Position numbers and translations under genes: made by a program. Of a stretch of 64,000 nt of DNA, positions 11,152 through 21,929 are shown in pieces; the stretch's first letter is position 1, and every line of letters starts with the position of its first letter. The notes beneath the pieces are model-generated. The model was given only the letters and a program-made list of their open reading frames with translations. It was not told where the DNA came from and made no database searches. Origin of the DNA: Parasponia andersonii (lineage: Eukaryota > Streptophyta > Magnoliopsida > Rosales > Cannabaceae); NCBI GenBank assembly GCA_002914805.1, contig JXTB01000033.1, positions 1,437,141-1,501,140 of the forward strand. Direction: 5' to 3'.

Positions 11152-11733
11152 TCATTTGATGTCTATCGTATGGGTACCGTCCTTTGATAGATATCTTAAG
11201 ACCTGGTGGAGGGTGGAAGCCACTCTATGCATGACGTGGATCCATCCCCTTCCCATGATGACGTTGAAGGAGGATTGGTAGTTAATGACGACGAAGTCCA
11301 CATCCAAGTATCTCTCAGCAGTGCAGATATTCAGGGTCACGACGCCCAAGGAGTAGACCTTAGTGCTGTCGAAAGCGAATAGCAGCTGATAGGTTGGCCT
11401 GAGTGCGCTTCGATCCAGACCAATATTCTCAAATGTGCTAAGGAACAGGATATCGACACTACTTCCACCGTCGACTAGGACTCTTCTGACCAATGCGGAG
11501 CCGATCTGCAGTTTAATCACCAAGGGGTCGTTGTAAGGTAGGCGCACCATAGTTAAATCTTGCTTGGTGAAAACTATGGGGGCGGCAGAAGTGCGAGTCT
11601 CTCCCGACATCAAATGGTTGACGGAATGACCCATCCCCCTCAGGCACTTCACTCTTCTTTCAGTCTTTTTGAGGCATTGTTCCTTCTCCTCCTGATCCTG
11701 GGTCAACTCTGGCCTGCCCACAATAGTCGCCAC
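11152..11733 (-). pseudogene. Tat aspartic protease region
   Basis: This is the retropepsin-like part of the polyprotein, which cuts Gag-Pol into mature proteins. The minus strand has VRRVLVDGGSSVDILF, the Tat version of the catalytic D-S/T-G motif with extra Gly and Ser, then FNVIMGRGWIHVM, matching the family's 'iLGR.wL' flap-distal motif. It lies between gag and RT as expected and its frame of about 190 codons is open. The join to the RT (11000-11150) contains frame changes. Confidence 0.85.
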
Positions 11734-11766
11734 TATCGTTAGGGTCTGCTCTCCTGACCCAGAGGC

Positions 11767-13310
11767 CTAGGTCTGCTTCCCTTTTTCAGGCCTGGTGACG
11801 TCTTCCAGTGGCTGGGTTCCGCCGATTTTCACATACTGTTTCAACCTGCTAGTGTGGATCGCCATCATGACTTGTGCGTAAAGGTTACGGCAGTATACGG
11901 TATCATGCTCGAAGTCCTTGTGAAACTGGCAATACCTGTTCCTTTTCTTCATATGCTCAGGGACGCCAGATTTGGGCGGGTATTTGAAAATGCCCCTGTC
12001 CTTGTTTTGGAGGTAGATCATGTCGATTGGCATGTTGAGCTCATACTTCGGCAGAGGGTTGCGGGACGTCTTCCTCCTCTTGCCACCTTCTTGACTGCTT
12101 CGAATGGGGGCTTTCTGTTTCGGAGTCTGCTCTTGGTCCGGTGAGGACCTCTTTACCCCTTGCGGGGCCGGGGGTTGTACCGGTGTCGTTGTTATCGCGG
12201 CGGAGGTCTTGGACACCTTCTGGTGGCTTTCCAGCATCCTGAATACCCCTTCTGACTTCGCCTAGATGTCTGCCATATCATACGGGAGATTCAAAAGGAG
12301 GTGGTCCGATAGTATTGATCCTGGCTGCAGGCTCCTGACGAATGATCCTGTGGCTTAGACCGAATCGGCATTATGGATTAGGGAATTACCTCGAGGAAAC
12401 GCGACAGGTAGTCTCGCGGGGACTCACTTGCGGCCTGCTCCAACCGGTCAAGGTCTCGCATGGTTTTTTGCTGTCTCCGGACACCCGCGTACTGCTTTAG
12501 GAAAATTTTGCAGAAATCTTCGAACCCGTTTATGGATTTTTCCGGGAGCTATCTAAACCATAGCAGGGCTGGTCCCGCCAGGGTCGTAGAGAAGACTTTA
12601 CAGGTCACGGCCTCGTCCCTGGTTTCCAAGGCCATCTTCTATTGGAAGTTGTATATGTGATCGAGAGGGTCGGTTTTCCCCTCGAACGACTTGAAGGTCG
12701 GGGTGGTGAAGTCCCTCGGCTTGGGCTCTATCTGGATCCAGTCGGCGAAGGCCGTCCGGTTGATCCCTCGCACCATTTGCTCTGCCAGATCGTCGGGGGT
12801 CTGGCTGTGATGGACCCCGAGTCTCTTACCCAACTCCGCCATCATCTCTTGCTTCCAGTCGGAAGACATACCTCCTGGGCTTCCATGGGATCTTCCGCCC
12901 ATCGGCCCCCTGGCCTGGAGGGGTCTCGACTGGCTTTGCCGCGTCCCCTACATCTGCGATCCAGATGGGGCGGGAACTTCTCCTCGCGGTTGGCTTCAAA
13001 ATTCTTGTTGGACTTCTTCATCAAAATCTTCTCTCCACTGGCTTCTGTCTTCACTCGCCAGCAGCCCTTCGATGAGGGCGTTAACTCTGCGTACCTCCGC
13101 GACTTCATCCCTTAAACTCAGGACGGCCTCATGGGCCATCTCTGCCTTCCGGTTCGCTTCCGTCAGGGCGGCGAGCATCTGATCCAACTTCTGCTCCACG
13201 TCTGGTTGTGCTTCTCGGGAGCTCCCTTCGGCGTCGGGACGTGTGCTCCTGGTGCCATCTGACGTTGTATGGCCTTTTGCTCGTGGAGAACGCGATCGTG
13301 AGTTTCCCAT
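11767..13310 (-). pseudogene. Tat gag
   Basis: Gag forms the virus-like particle that packages the element RNA. The most likely start is the ATG at 13310 (MGNSRSRSPRAKG), just downstream of the PBS. An upstream methionine in the same frame lies inside the LTR. A charged, coiled-coil-like N-terminal stretch (LDQMLAALTEANRKAEMAHE) comes first. A retrotransposon gag domain follows (FADWIQIEPKPRDFTTP, then LPEKSINGFEDFCKIFL in another frame), and a basic C-terminal part ends in a zinc-knuckle-like CQFHKDFEHDTVYC. Breaks occur near 12996, 12639 and 12240-12560. Confidence 0.85.
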
Positions 13311-13335
13311 TCTTTTTCTCACGCTCAACCGTTGT

Positions 13336-13353
13336 TTCCCACAGACGGCACCA
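13336..13353 (-). promoter_or_regulatory. Primer binding site of the Tat element
   Basis: On the minus strand, TGGTGCCGTCTGTGGGAA starts three bases inside the 5' LTR. The leading TGG pairs with the CCA end of a tRNA. The next bases resemble the tRNA-Asp type of plant gypsy PBS with mismatches. Primer identity is a guess. Confidence 0.7.
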
Positions 13354-13356
13354 AAC

Positions 13357-14181
13357 TGTTGGAGCGGTTTCTCACCAGCCATCCACGTGTCTCTAAACCG
13401 CTGATGCTGTATTCTCCAACTGTCCATGTGTCATCGCTTTCCCAAAGTGCTCTGAACTCCAGGCAGGGTCAGAGAGGCGGGGGTGGCCACCTGCAAAGAC
13501 TCTCCGATGCTTAAGTCAGTAGTCAATCTTTGATTTAGGGTAGCAAGGAATTAGTTCTATACGAGTATATGTTTGTTTCTTGCTCATAAGCTTTTTTATA
13601 TACTTCTTTTTGTAAGCGTGCATATCCCTCTCGGGAACACATGGCTCATATATATATAGTCCTGAGATTGTGAACTATCCGGGTCTTAATCTCAGACTGA
13701 ATACTTTTTTCCTTAAAGTTTTTCCAGAGGTCACGGGCAGAGATTACCGTGATCTTCTCTGTACCGCTATAGCTTGGTTTTCGCCGCAACCTATGGCTTG
13801 AGTCTGTCAGGGGTACGATTTGGACAAATCGCCGTTCTGTTAGAGCGGCTTGCCTCTTGCGCACACCTACCCTAGATCGCATTAAATACTCTGTCTGGGT
13901 CTGGAGTTGTGAGTTGTTTTCATTGTATTCTAGTGGAAGACTCTTGGGGCTTACAACCCCCCAGCTGTCGAGGTAAGAGTCGGACTGGGCCAGGTCTGTC
14001 CAGGGTCTGTGATGGGCTCGGCCCTAACCTCAAGCAGCCCAATAGCCGATGTGGTATCACATGTGGCCCGCTTGGCCTTTAGCTAATCACTCTCGACAGC
14101 TGTCGAACGGTGAGCCCCGTTTGTGACCTGTTCTGCTACTTAATCGTTCACGTGGTGTATGATTTAGGAACGGATCCCACA
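13357..14181 (-). repeat. 5' LTR of the Tat element
   Basis: This is the partner of 912-1739, ending at CCCACA with the target duplication GAAAT at 14182-14186. It should carry the gag-pol promoter reading leftwards. A 'catatatatatag' stretch near 13650 on the plus strand is shared with the other LTR copies. Confidence 0.93.
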
Positions 14182-14186
14182 GAAAT

Positions 14187-14468
14187 ACCTTTACATTTTG
14201 AAAGAAAGTAACATCACGAGAGACAAAAACTTTACGAAGCTCAAGATCATATATTCTGTATTCCTTTTTCCCATGAGGATAACCAAGAAAAATGCAACAG
14301 ATTACATGTTTGTCGAATTTGGATGGCCTTGGGGCATGAGTGGAAACAAAACACAAACATCGAAATACTCGTAAATGTGAGTAATTAGGTATTGAATTAA
14401 AAAGCTGCTCATAAGGTGTTTTCTTTTGCAAAATTAGTATGCAGTTTATAAGATAGTAGCAGTTAAAA
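14187..14468 (-). pseudogene. Copia element 1: integrase tail
   Basis: The minus strand encodes [20 protein letters not shown], then [17 protein letters not shown] and a [17 protein letters not shown] block. This is the conserved end of the copia integrase region leading into the linker before RT. Upstream, towards 14465, a frameshifted version of the ATYLIN motif can be read. The coding stops at the right target duplication of the Tat element at 14182-14186 and resumes at 906. Confidence 0.85.
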
Positions 14469-15845
14469 TAGTACTCGAAGTTGCTTTTTTGGTAATTTGA
14501 GTAGAGAGGAATTAATTAAACTCAAAATTACTTAATTAAGGATAAGCAAGATATTAATAGAAATGGAGAAAATGACATAGAAAATTGTAGCAATACAATT
14601 TCACATATCAGAAAATTATGATGTCTTTGACGGTTCAACTTGCAAGTAAAGAGGTGTGGGTGGTTTTAATGGCCATTACCACGTGTTAGATAACTAGTAT
14701 TTCTGATGCAGGTGATACTAGCCATACACCTAGAAACAAATAAAAAAGATAGTTATTTTTTCTAACACAAATAATTCCAGCTATTTGGTTAGAGATATAG
14801 ACAAATAATACTGAAAATAAATAATTAAAAAGTTTATATCTTTGACATAAGTGATTCCACCCATTTTATCAAACATAAAATAAAATAAAAGTGTTAAATT
14901 TAACGTATTATAAACAAGAATTGTATACACCATATCTCAACTTGCTAAATAACTCAAAATTACGAATATGAAGGAATTTAAAGTATTGAATTTAAATATT
15001 AGCACAATATATATGATTAGCGCCTTATAAATATTTGAAGTAAAAGAAAATAATTAGGTGAGTAGCTCAACATTCTTAAAATCTGTATAAATAATAATAA
15101 TAATAAAAATATAAATACATGGATGTTTGTGTATATGTATGTATGTGTGTATATATGTGTAATTGTATAGATGCCTATATATGTGAATATATATGAAAAC
15201 ATAAATGAATACTTAAAAGATGTAATTATATAAATATGTGCGTATTGGGTATATACAATATGTACATATGGACATGTATATAAGTATTGACATATATGAG
15301 TATATGTGAAGATGCTGGCTTCAGGTGGAGATCCAAGAGAGAAAGGGAGATGATGAGAAGTTGAAATATGTCCATTGTTTTGTGTAGGAACTGAGAAAAA
15401 AGAAGAGAGAGAATTAATGGGTGCGGAAATCAGAGGAAAAGTTTGTAATATATATCTATTTTGTATTAACCTGATCAGTTCTTATTACAAAGCAGTCCCA
15501 TATATATAATAAGCATTCAAAATAGAGCTCAGCTTGGTGGCAGAATTATGGACACCTCACTGTGACGTGTCTTATGGAGACAAAAGTTTTCTTTAGTGTT
15601 TGACACGTGTCCAAGCTGCTAGAAATTGTGAGTTTGAGGTGGCAAGGCATGAGTCCTCCAATATCCAGTGTTAACATGTGCCGTGATTTTATTGGCCAAT
15701 GTGTGGTATATTAACATTTGTTTTAGATGTCGTAGTACTATACTATCTAATGCAATTTTGACGCGTTATATTTTTTAATTAATTTATAAAATTATGTTTG
15801 TCGCATAATTTATTAAGCCTAAATCATGAAAATTAAGTAATACCC
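14469..15845. mobile_element. Insert of about 1.38 kb in the copia integrase, class unknown
   Basis: Copia integrase coding runs up to 15846 from the right and resumes at 14468 on the left, so this stretch was inserted. The short direct repeat TAAAA at 14464-14468 and 15846-15850 is a candidate target duplication. The insert is AT-rich, has no clear terminal inverted repeat, and has TA- and TG-rich microsatellite-like sequence at 15090-15300. Its right third (about 15430-15760) looks promoter-like, with a 'gacacgtgtcc' motif. No coding region is recognisable. Confidence 0.4.
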
Positions 15846-16530
15846 TAAAACAAATGGCATCCCCCAGGAGGTTTTAGGAAGATGTGTTGGAAAGAGTAAA
15901 GCTCGTGTCATTTTTATCAAGCGTCTAATGTTTATGTTCAACCACTCCATTTTGTTGCAGAGTGTCAATACAGCTAGTGTGATAAAAATCCCTATGGATA
16001 TGTAATATTCTTCAATTGTGAACTCGTGGGCATTGTTATCACTTTGTACAACCTTAACTTTGGAAGAGAATTGAATTTCAACCATATTAAAGAAATTGAT
16101 CAAGTGAGTTTGAGTTTTTGATTTGTGACACATCAAGTAGACCCATGTACACCTAGTAAAATCATCAATTATGGTGAGAAAATATCTGGCCATAGAAATA
16201 GAAGCAACGTGATAACCACCCCAAATATCGACACATAATTTTCAAAATGTGTTTGACTAGAAATTTTACTCGAGAAAAAAAAGGCAATCTGGTTTGTTTT
16301 GCTAAGGGACGAACAAAATAATTATTTGTGTTGCAAACTTTATTCTCATCTAAAAAGAGAAATAAAATAGATATTTTATTTGAAGGATGTCTAAGACGTT
16401 GATACCAAGGGATAGAGGAAGAGGAAAGGATTGAATTGCATGAAGCTTTTTGTGCTTTATAAAGATAGTAGAGTCCCTCCCGTTTAGTTCCTGTCCCAAT
16501 CATCTTCCCCAAGTGCAGGTCCTGTACCAC
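15846..16530 (-). pseudogene. Copia element 1: pre-integrase and integrase core
   Basis: Reading on the minus strand, the pre-integrase segment has WYQRLRHPSNK, the copia H-x-R-L-G-H-P-S zinc-finger region with Gly changed to Arg. The integrase core follows with the two aspartates seen as LTIIDDFTRCTWVYLM and VVQSDNNAHEF. The glutamate region is degraded to MEWLNINIRRL (normally a V-E-R-K-H block). The end LPKTSWG stops at the 14469-15845 insert. Frames are broken near 16165-16193. Confidence 0.88.
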
Positions 16531-16690
16531 ACAAAAATGAGTGAGGAATATGATGGTACAAAAGAAGTATCGGGCAAGTTTGCTTATGAAAATGAGATTT
16601 AATTAAAAGTTTAGAACACGCAAAACAATATCAAGAACCAAACTAGATGAGAACATAACCCGACGAACATGTGTAACATTAGCAATAGAT

Positions 16691-16939
16691 TCATTTGATA
16701 GTTCTACTATTTATCCTTAACAATTTTTGAAGTTGTGAGTAATTCAGGACTGCAAACAATACGATTAGTTGCTCTATTATCAAGAATCCATGTTGTTTTC
16801 TTGCCTTGAGAAGAAAAACAAAGAACTTTACCCGAAAGTTCATCATGAGTTGAGGGATTACCAACATGATTTGCCATGGAAGACTTGTTATTGTAAGCAT
16901 ATGCAGGATTTGTTGGCACTGCTGCTGAGTAAAAGGCAA
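16691..16939 (-). pseudogene. Copia element 1: protease-like segment
   Basis: The minus strand has KKTTWILDNRATNRIV, corresponding to the copia protease W-I-L-D-S/T-G-A-T motif. The catalytic triad is altered from D-S/T-G to D-N-R, so the enzyme would be inactive. It lies between the gag and pre-integrase remnants as expected. No intact zinc knuckle was found upstream. Confidence 0.75.
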
Positions 16940-17179
16940 TAAATTAGATATGTCATCCTTCTCATCTTGTTGTGGAGCAGCAAATAATATGATTCCTTGA
17001 ATATGGTCATGTATCTCATTTTCAATATGAAAGAGTTGGACACTATTTACCTAAGAAAAACGTTCTCGTAATTCATTCCATATTGCATGTGCTCCATTAT
17101 AATAGATCACGCTGGCTGCAATTTCTTTAGAGAGTGAACTTAATATCCAGGTCTTGATAAGGATATCACAAGAAATCTA

Positions 17180-17455
17180 CTATTGCAACTTGTCACCTGC
17201 ATCCTTTTTTGGTCTTATCATCGATCCATTAACAAAGTCACATTTGTTTTTGACTGTTAAGGCCATAGTCATGGAGTGATTCCATGTGCTATAGTTTTTC
17301 TCGGTAAGAAGCTGTGACACGCGAACCAACTCAGGTTGATCTGAATGATGAAGATACAGAGGGTGGTTGGGATTGTCAAACTTACATGCCATGCTCGATT
17401 GAGTTGACTTCTTTGGGTCATTCTCATCTCCCATTATTAATACTGAAATGGGCAA
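17180..17455 (-). pseudogene. Copia element 1: gag N-terminus
   Basis: The minus strand encodes NPLYLHHSDQPELVRVSQ-like residues (NHPLYLHHSDQPELVRVSQ), then NYSTWNHSMTMALTVKNK and FVNGSM. These are hallmarks of the N-terminal domain of one class of plant copia Gag proteins. The frame is closed by a stop near 17180 and the rest of gag (16940-17180) is eroded. Confidence 0.88.
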
Positions 17456-17481
17456 AGTATTTCAGGCCACAAAGATTCGGT

Positions 17482-17493
17482 GCTCTGGTACCA
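17482..17493 (-). promoter_or_regulatory. Copia element 1 primer binding site
   Basis: TGGTACCAGAGC on the minus strand differs by one base from the initiator tRNA-Met primer site TGGTATCAGAGC that is usual in plant copia elements. It lies directly upstream of gag. Confidence 0.8.
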
Positions 17494-17742
17494 CAATAAG
17501 AAGATATTTTTGTAGAGAATTATGATGGTTTTATTCAACAGAAAAGATACAATTTGTATACGATGTTATACAATTTAGATTCTAATCTATTGCCTAGAAA
17601 TTATCTCTGACTTTCACTAGAATAGAAACAAATTAATTAAGTCAATATACAATATTTATTTTCTTATTCTAATTGATTGTCTTTAATCGTTCATGAATCT
17701 AAATATTCAATTCTGAAATTTAGAGATTAAAATGAAATTTTT
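17494..17742 (-). repeat. Probable 5' LTR remnant of copia element 1
   Basis: The sequence immediately beyond the PBS must be the end of the 5' LTR. The stretch is AT-rich with a run-out near 'atgttgaagaaaag' (17740). The matching 3' LTR is outside the window, so the outer edge is only an estimate and no target duplication can be shown. Confidence 0.45.
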
Positions 17743-18320
17743 ATGTTGAAGAAAAGACTAAAATGGTCTTTCAACCCGTTTTTGAAAAAACGGATCATCG
17801 TTTCAGCATTAATGCTGTAACCTTAAAGGCAAACAGAAAAACGTCGCCGTATTAGCGTCAATCCTAACGGCCAAAAAAAAACCTCATTCAACCAATCAAA
17901 AAACACCACGTGTCCCAAACAGTTTGTAGGAAAAGACACTTGTGTCCTCCTCACAAAAAAAAAAAAAAAAAAAAAAACTGCCAACCAACAACAGCAACAA
18001 GAGCAACAACCTCCCTCACTCACACTTTTGCCAGCAAGGATAGACATCTGATCTGCAATCGGCGGCCCAGTCCACTCCCATCAGACCTTCCTTCTCTTTC
18101 TCTATTCTCTCTCTACTTTACAATTAATCACTTTAGGAGAAGGGGATTTGTTGGGAATGGTGGCAAGTTCATATCCATAATTAACTCTGTAACCTCTTTT
18201 GCTTATATTCCATTTTATTTTTTTTCACTCTTTCATTGTTCTCTAATTTATCATAATAGTTCACACAAACTTCATCATTGTCGACCTCGTCCTCCTCCAC
18301 GTGTTTTGCGCGCTGCCAAG
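17743..18320 (+). promoter_or_regulatory. Upstream region and 5' leader of the KLCR gene
   Basis: This stretch contains a 23-base A run (about 17956-17978), a 'ccacgtgtcc' E-box/ABRE-like motif at 17907, and CT-rich leader sequence (18085-18125 and 18225-18300) before the ATG at 18321. No clear TATA box is placed. An open frame reaches the ATG from 17910, but its composition (poly-Lys, then Cys/His/Phe-rich) is not protein-like. Confidence 0.45.
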
Positions 18321-21300
18321 ATGCCGGGCTTAGTCTCAGTCAAAACCCCACCCGACGCGCCACCGCTACGGATCTCGGTCTCCGAAACCCAAACCCCGAC
18401 CCAGCCCCAAAGATCCGACCCGGGAATACCCAAAACCCCATCCCCACACCCCAAAAGGCTCCCCTCTCCTTCCGCCTCCGCCTCCGCCTCCGCCTCCCGG
18501 TCCAAACCCTCCCCGGACCGTCGATCCAAGAAGCCCCAGCCCGACAGTCCGAACCAGATCTTGTCCGAGGCTTCGCTTGACAACCCGGATCTCGGCCCGT
18601 TTCTGCTGAAACTGGCCCGGGACACGATCGCCTCCGGCGAGGGCCCTATAAAGGCGTTGGATTACGCGGTCCGGGCCTCGAAGTCGTTCGAGCGGTGCGC
18701 CGTCGATGGCGAGCCCAGTTTGGACTTGGCCATGAGCCTTCATGTTCTTGCTGCTATATATTGTAGCTTGGGGAGGTTCGAGGAGGCTGTGCCGGTTCTG
18801 GAGAGGGCGATTCAGGTGCCCGACGTTTCGAGGGGTTCGGATCACGCGCTCGCCGCGTTCTCGGGCCATATGCAGTTGGGGGATACGTACTCGATGCTGG
18901 GACAGGTGGACCGTTCGATTTCGTGCTATGAGGAGGGACTGAAGATCCAGATCGAAGCTTTGGGTGATACTGATCCCCGAGTTGGAGAAACATGCAGGTC
19001 TGGTAGATTTCCAGTTATCGTTTCCTATGTGGGTTTATCATTTTTCGACCGAATATTGAACGTGCTCTGTATTTTTAGTTAAGAGTTTGGTAGAATCTTA
19101 TACGGAAATGGCTATAAATAGAAATCCTTTACAATAATTAAGCTGAGTAAGGTAGATTATTTAGAGAGGTTATCTTAATTATGGTGAAATTAAGTTTGTT
19201 ACAAAATGTTTGTGAAATGTAGATTTTTATTTAAAATTCCTTTGGGATAAAGAAGAGGACTTACTGAATCATAATCATTATTAGGATACTTGGGTTAGTG
19301 TCCTGGTTTGTTGATTTCCCATATTTAAGGATTTAAGGGTTCATGCTGATATTAGGAGGGATTGACGTAGTTTGAAAAACAAATGTAAAGTTTAAGGTGC
19401 ATAAGGACATGGCATTCCCTAAGGAACGGACGGATTTTCTTTCCTTATTTAAAAAAAAATATTAGTTTAAAGTGAGGTTTCTGGAGAGAACTGCAAATAG
19501 TATGCACTGATTGGGAAAATACAGGTTTACCCACAAAAGGAAATATTGTGATCATCCTCTAACTTTAATTAATATCCCCTATCTCCTCATTAATTACAAT
19601 CATTCCCAATCCCTAAAATAGGAAAGAATTCAAAGAGTTTAAGTTAGATTTTGTTGAAAGAAAATAACTTGACAAGAATTGTAGGATTTATTTTGGGAAA
19701 ACATGACAAACTTAAAATATATAGCAAATCAGAAAAGGAAAGAACTTTACATTTATGTGTATTTATTATATTCTTCTTTAAGGAACTTTCTTGTTTAATT
19801 ACTGTTTATATAGAAGCAAAATATTAAAGCTGTTCATGCTTAAAATATGATCCAGATGCAAAACTTTAATCCTACCTTCTTATCATAGTATTTATTGGCT
19901 CCGTCCAAGATTACCATAAATATATGCACAATGAATTATTATTTGGTAAGATTAGAGCTTTAGTGATAGTTTCTCGACGGTACTAATAATAAAGTGAAAT
20001 GGTATCAAAATGCAGGTATTTAGCTGAGGCTCATGTTCAAGCAATGCAGTTTGATAGAGCAGAAGAACTCTGTAAGAAAACTCTTGAAATTCACCATGTC
20101 CACAGTGAACCAGCATCTCTCGAAGAGGCAGCTGATCGACGGCTGATGGCCCTTGTATGTGAGGCAAAGGGTGACTATGAAGCAGCCCTTGAACATCTTG
20201 TTCTTGCCAGCATGGCAATGATTGCAAATGGACAAGACAATGAGGTTGCGTCTATTGATGTGAGCATAGGTAACATTTACATGTCTCTGTGTCGCTTTGA
20301 TGAGGCCATCTTCTCCTACCAGAAGGCGCTTACTGTTTTTAAGTCATCAAAGGGCGACAGCCATCCTTCGGTTGCATCTGTGTTTGTACGTCTTGCCGAC
20401 CTATACCACCGAACTGGAAAGCTTCGGGAATCCAAGTCATATTGTGAAAATGCTCTCAGGATATTTGCAAAACCTGTGCCTGGAACTACAGCAGAAGAGA
20501 TTGCTGGTGGGCTGACTGAAATTTCTGCCATTTATGAGTCTGTTGATGAACCAGAGGAGGCACTGAAGCTCTTGCAGAAGGCAATGAAGTTGTTGGAGGA
20601 TAAACCCGGACAGCAAAGCACGATTGCTGGAATAGAAGCACGGATGGGAGTGATGTTTTATATGGTTGGTAGATATGAGGAAGCAAGGAACTCTTTTGAG
20701 AGTGCTATAGCAAAACTTAGAGCTAGTGGAGAGAGAAAGTCGGCTTTCTTTGGGGTTGTGTTGAACCAGATGGGATTGGCTTGTGTGCAGCTGTTCAAGA
20801 TAGATGAAGCTGCTGAGTTGTTTGAGGAAGCAAGGGGGATACTAGAACAAGAATGTGGCTCATGTCATCAAGATACCATTGGGGTATATAGCAATCTTGC
20901 AGCAACCTACGATGCAATGGGGAGGTAAGAACCTATGGTCTGCATAGTGTAACTAATATTGATTGAAAAAATCATGGTTCAGCATTACGGATTGCGTGTC
21001 TCTATCTTCGCTATGAACAAAACTAAACTGGAGTTTTAGATTGCCAACTGTATTTGGTAGAAGAGATGGTCATTAATTAGTCAATCCTCTAAAGTCATCT
21101 AACTCAATTAGAGAACTTTCATATTTTGCTGGCTTTCTTTGTTGTCACGGTTGAAATATTAAATCACGGCTCATTATTATATACATTCTATATAATCACT
21201 TCATTCTTTTATTTGTTACAAACTCTGGAAAGTTTTTGAAAATTCGGACTTTTCCATGCTATATGTTCTTCAGAATTCTTTCCATGGTGTATAGAATTTT

Positions 21301-21929
21301 CAAAAACTTCGATCACCTCGACAACACCCTTTATCCCTGGTTATCCATGGTGATCTCTGTTGTTGTTCCTCTATCAACAGATTTTGTTTTGTTGCTCTTT
21401 GTTTCTACAGTTTGTCTGAATGCTCATAATTTGTAAAGAAGACTTCACTGGGAATAACTGCCTCTATCATTACTTATATTCCAGGTTTACAATGTGTCTA
21501 GATGTGTCCACTCCATGGACATTCTGCTATTAGTTACTTCTAGTTCAAGTTTTTGGCTGCACTTTCTCTAATGTGCTCTGTTACCATTTTGGTATCTAGT
21601 CTTCAAGCAAGACCAGTAAAGAACTTGGTCCCACTTGTTAACATTTAGCTATTTGCTTTCGTTATTTTGATGAATTGAAATGGGATTGTTTCAGAGTTGA
21701 AGATGCAATTCAGATTCTGGAGTATGTTCTTAAATTGCGTGAAGAAAAGCTTGGAATTGCAAATCCTGATTTCGAAGATGAGAAAAGAAGGCTAGCTGAG
21801 CTTCTGAAAGAGGCAGGTAAGACTCGAGACAGAAAAGCTAAATCACTTGAAAACCTCATTGATCCCAACTCGAAGAAGACGAAGAAAGAGGTGACAAAGA
21901 GGTGGCCAGGCTTGGGGTTTAGAATTTAA
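18321..21929 (+). CDS. KLCR: Kinesin-light-chain-related TPR protein (KLCR/CMU type), 3 exons, 606 aa
   Basis: Exons are 18321-18997, 20016-20924 and 21695-21929, all with GT-AG introns. Both junctions split an Arg codon after AG. The start MPGLVSVKTPPDAPPLR and the end WPGLGFRI match the plant family as I know it. Residues 1-85 are Pro/Ser-rich and disordered. From about residue 95 to 560 there are tandem tetratricopeptide repeats, seen as LAMSLHVLAAIYCSLGRFEE, GDTYSMLGQVDRSISCYEEG, GNIYMSLCRFDEAIFSYQKA and LAATYDAMGR. A charged Lys-rich tail follows. In Arabidopsis these proteins sit on cortical microtubules, bind IQD proteins and keep microtubules in place against cellulose synthase forces. 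They are not shown to be motor subunits. Length is close to the roughly 600 aa usual for the family. AATAAA at 22163 may be the poly(A) signal. No disabling change was seen. Confidence 0.93.

Larger units (their letters stand above)
912..14181 (-). mobile_element. Full-length Ty3/gypsy retrotransposon, Tat lineage
   Basis: The element is bounded by two LTRs (912-1739 and 13357-14181) that begin TGTTGGAGC and end with a CCCACA-type terminus on the plus strand. A perfect 5-bp target duplication GAAAT flanks it at 907-911 and 14182-14186. The minus strand encodes gag, protease, RT, RNase H and integrase in Ty3/gypsy order. A PBS lies beside the right LTR and a purine tract beside the left one. 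The long region between integrase and 3' LTR contains tandem repeats and an antisense gene. That layout is known from the Tat lineage (Ogre, Retand, Grande) of plant gypsy elements. All coding regions carry stops or frameshifts, so this copy is not autonomous. It inserted into copia element 1. Part of its length (about 748 bp at 9318-10812) is probably an assembly duplication. Confidence 0.93.
142..17742 (-). mobile_element. Ty1/copia element 1, old and heavily nested
   Basis: The remnants read right to left in copia order on the minus strand: primer binding site (17482-17493), gag (17455-17180), protease-like segment (16939-16691), pre-integrase and integrase (16530-15846), integrase tail (14468-14187) and reverse transcriptase (about 449-142). 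The integrase is split by a 1.4-kb insert (14469-15845). The segment between integrase and RT is split by the Tat element (912-14181), and the RT by the LTR at 1-141. Stops, frameshifts and a damaged protease motif show it is dead. The 3' end lies beyond the left edge. The right limit, near 17742, is only an estimate. Confidence 0.85.

Noticed and set aside
17910-18320. Upstream extension of the KLCR frame
   Set aside because: The frame is open only by chance: it runs through a poly-A tract and an AT-rich leader, and the family start MPGLVSV is at 18321.
18275-18869. Minus-strand frames over KLCR exon 1
   Set aside because: GC-rich exon sequence gives long antisense frames with Gly/Arg-rich composition and no homology.
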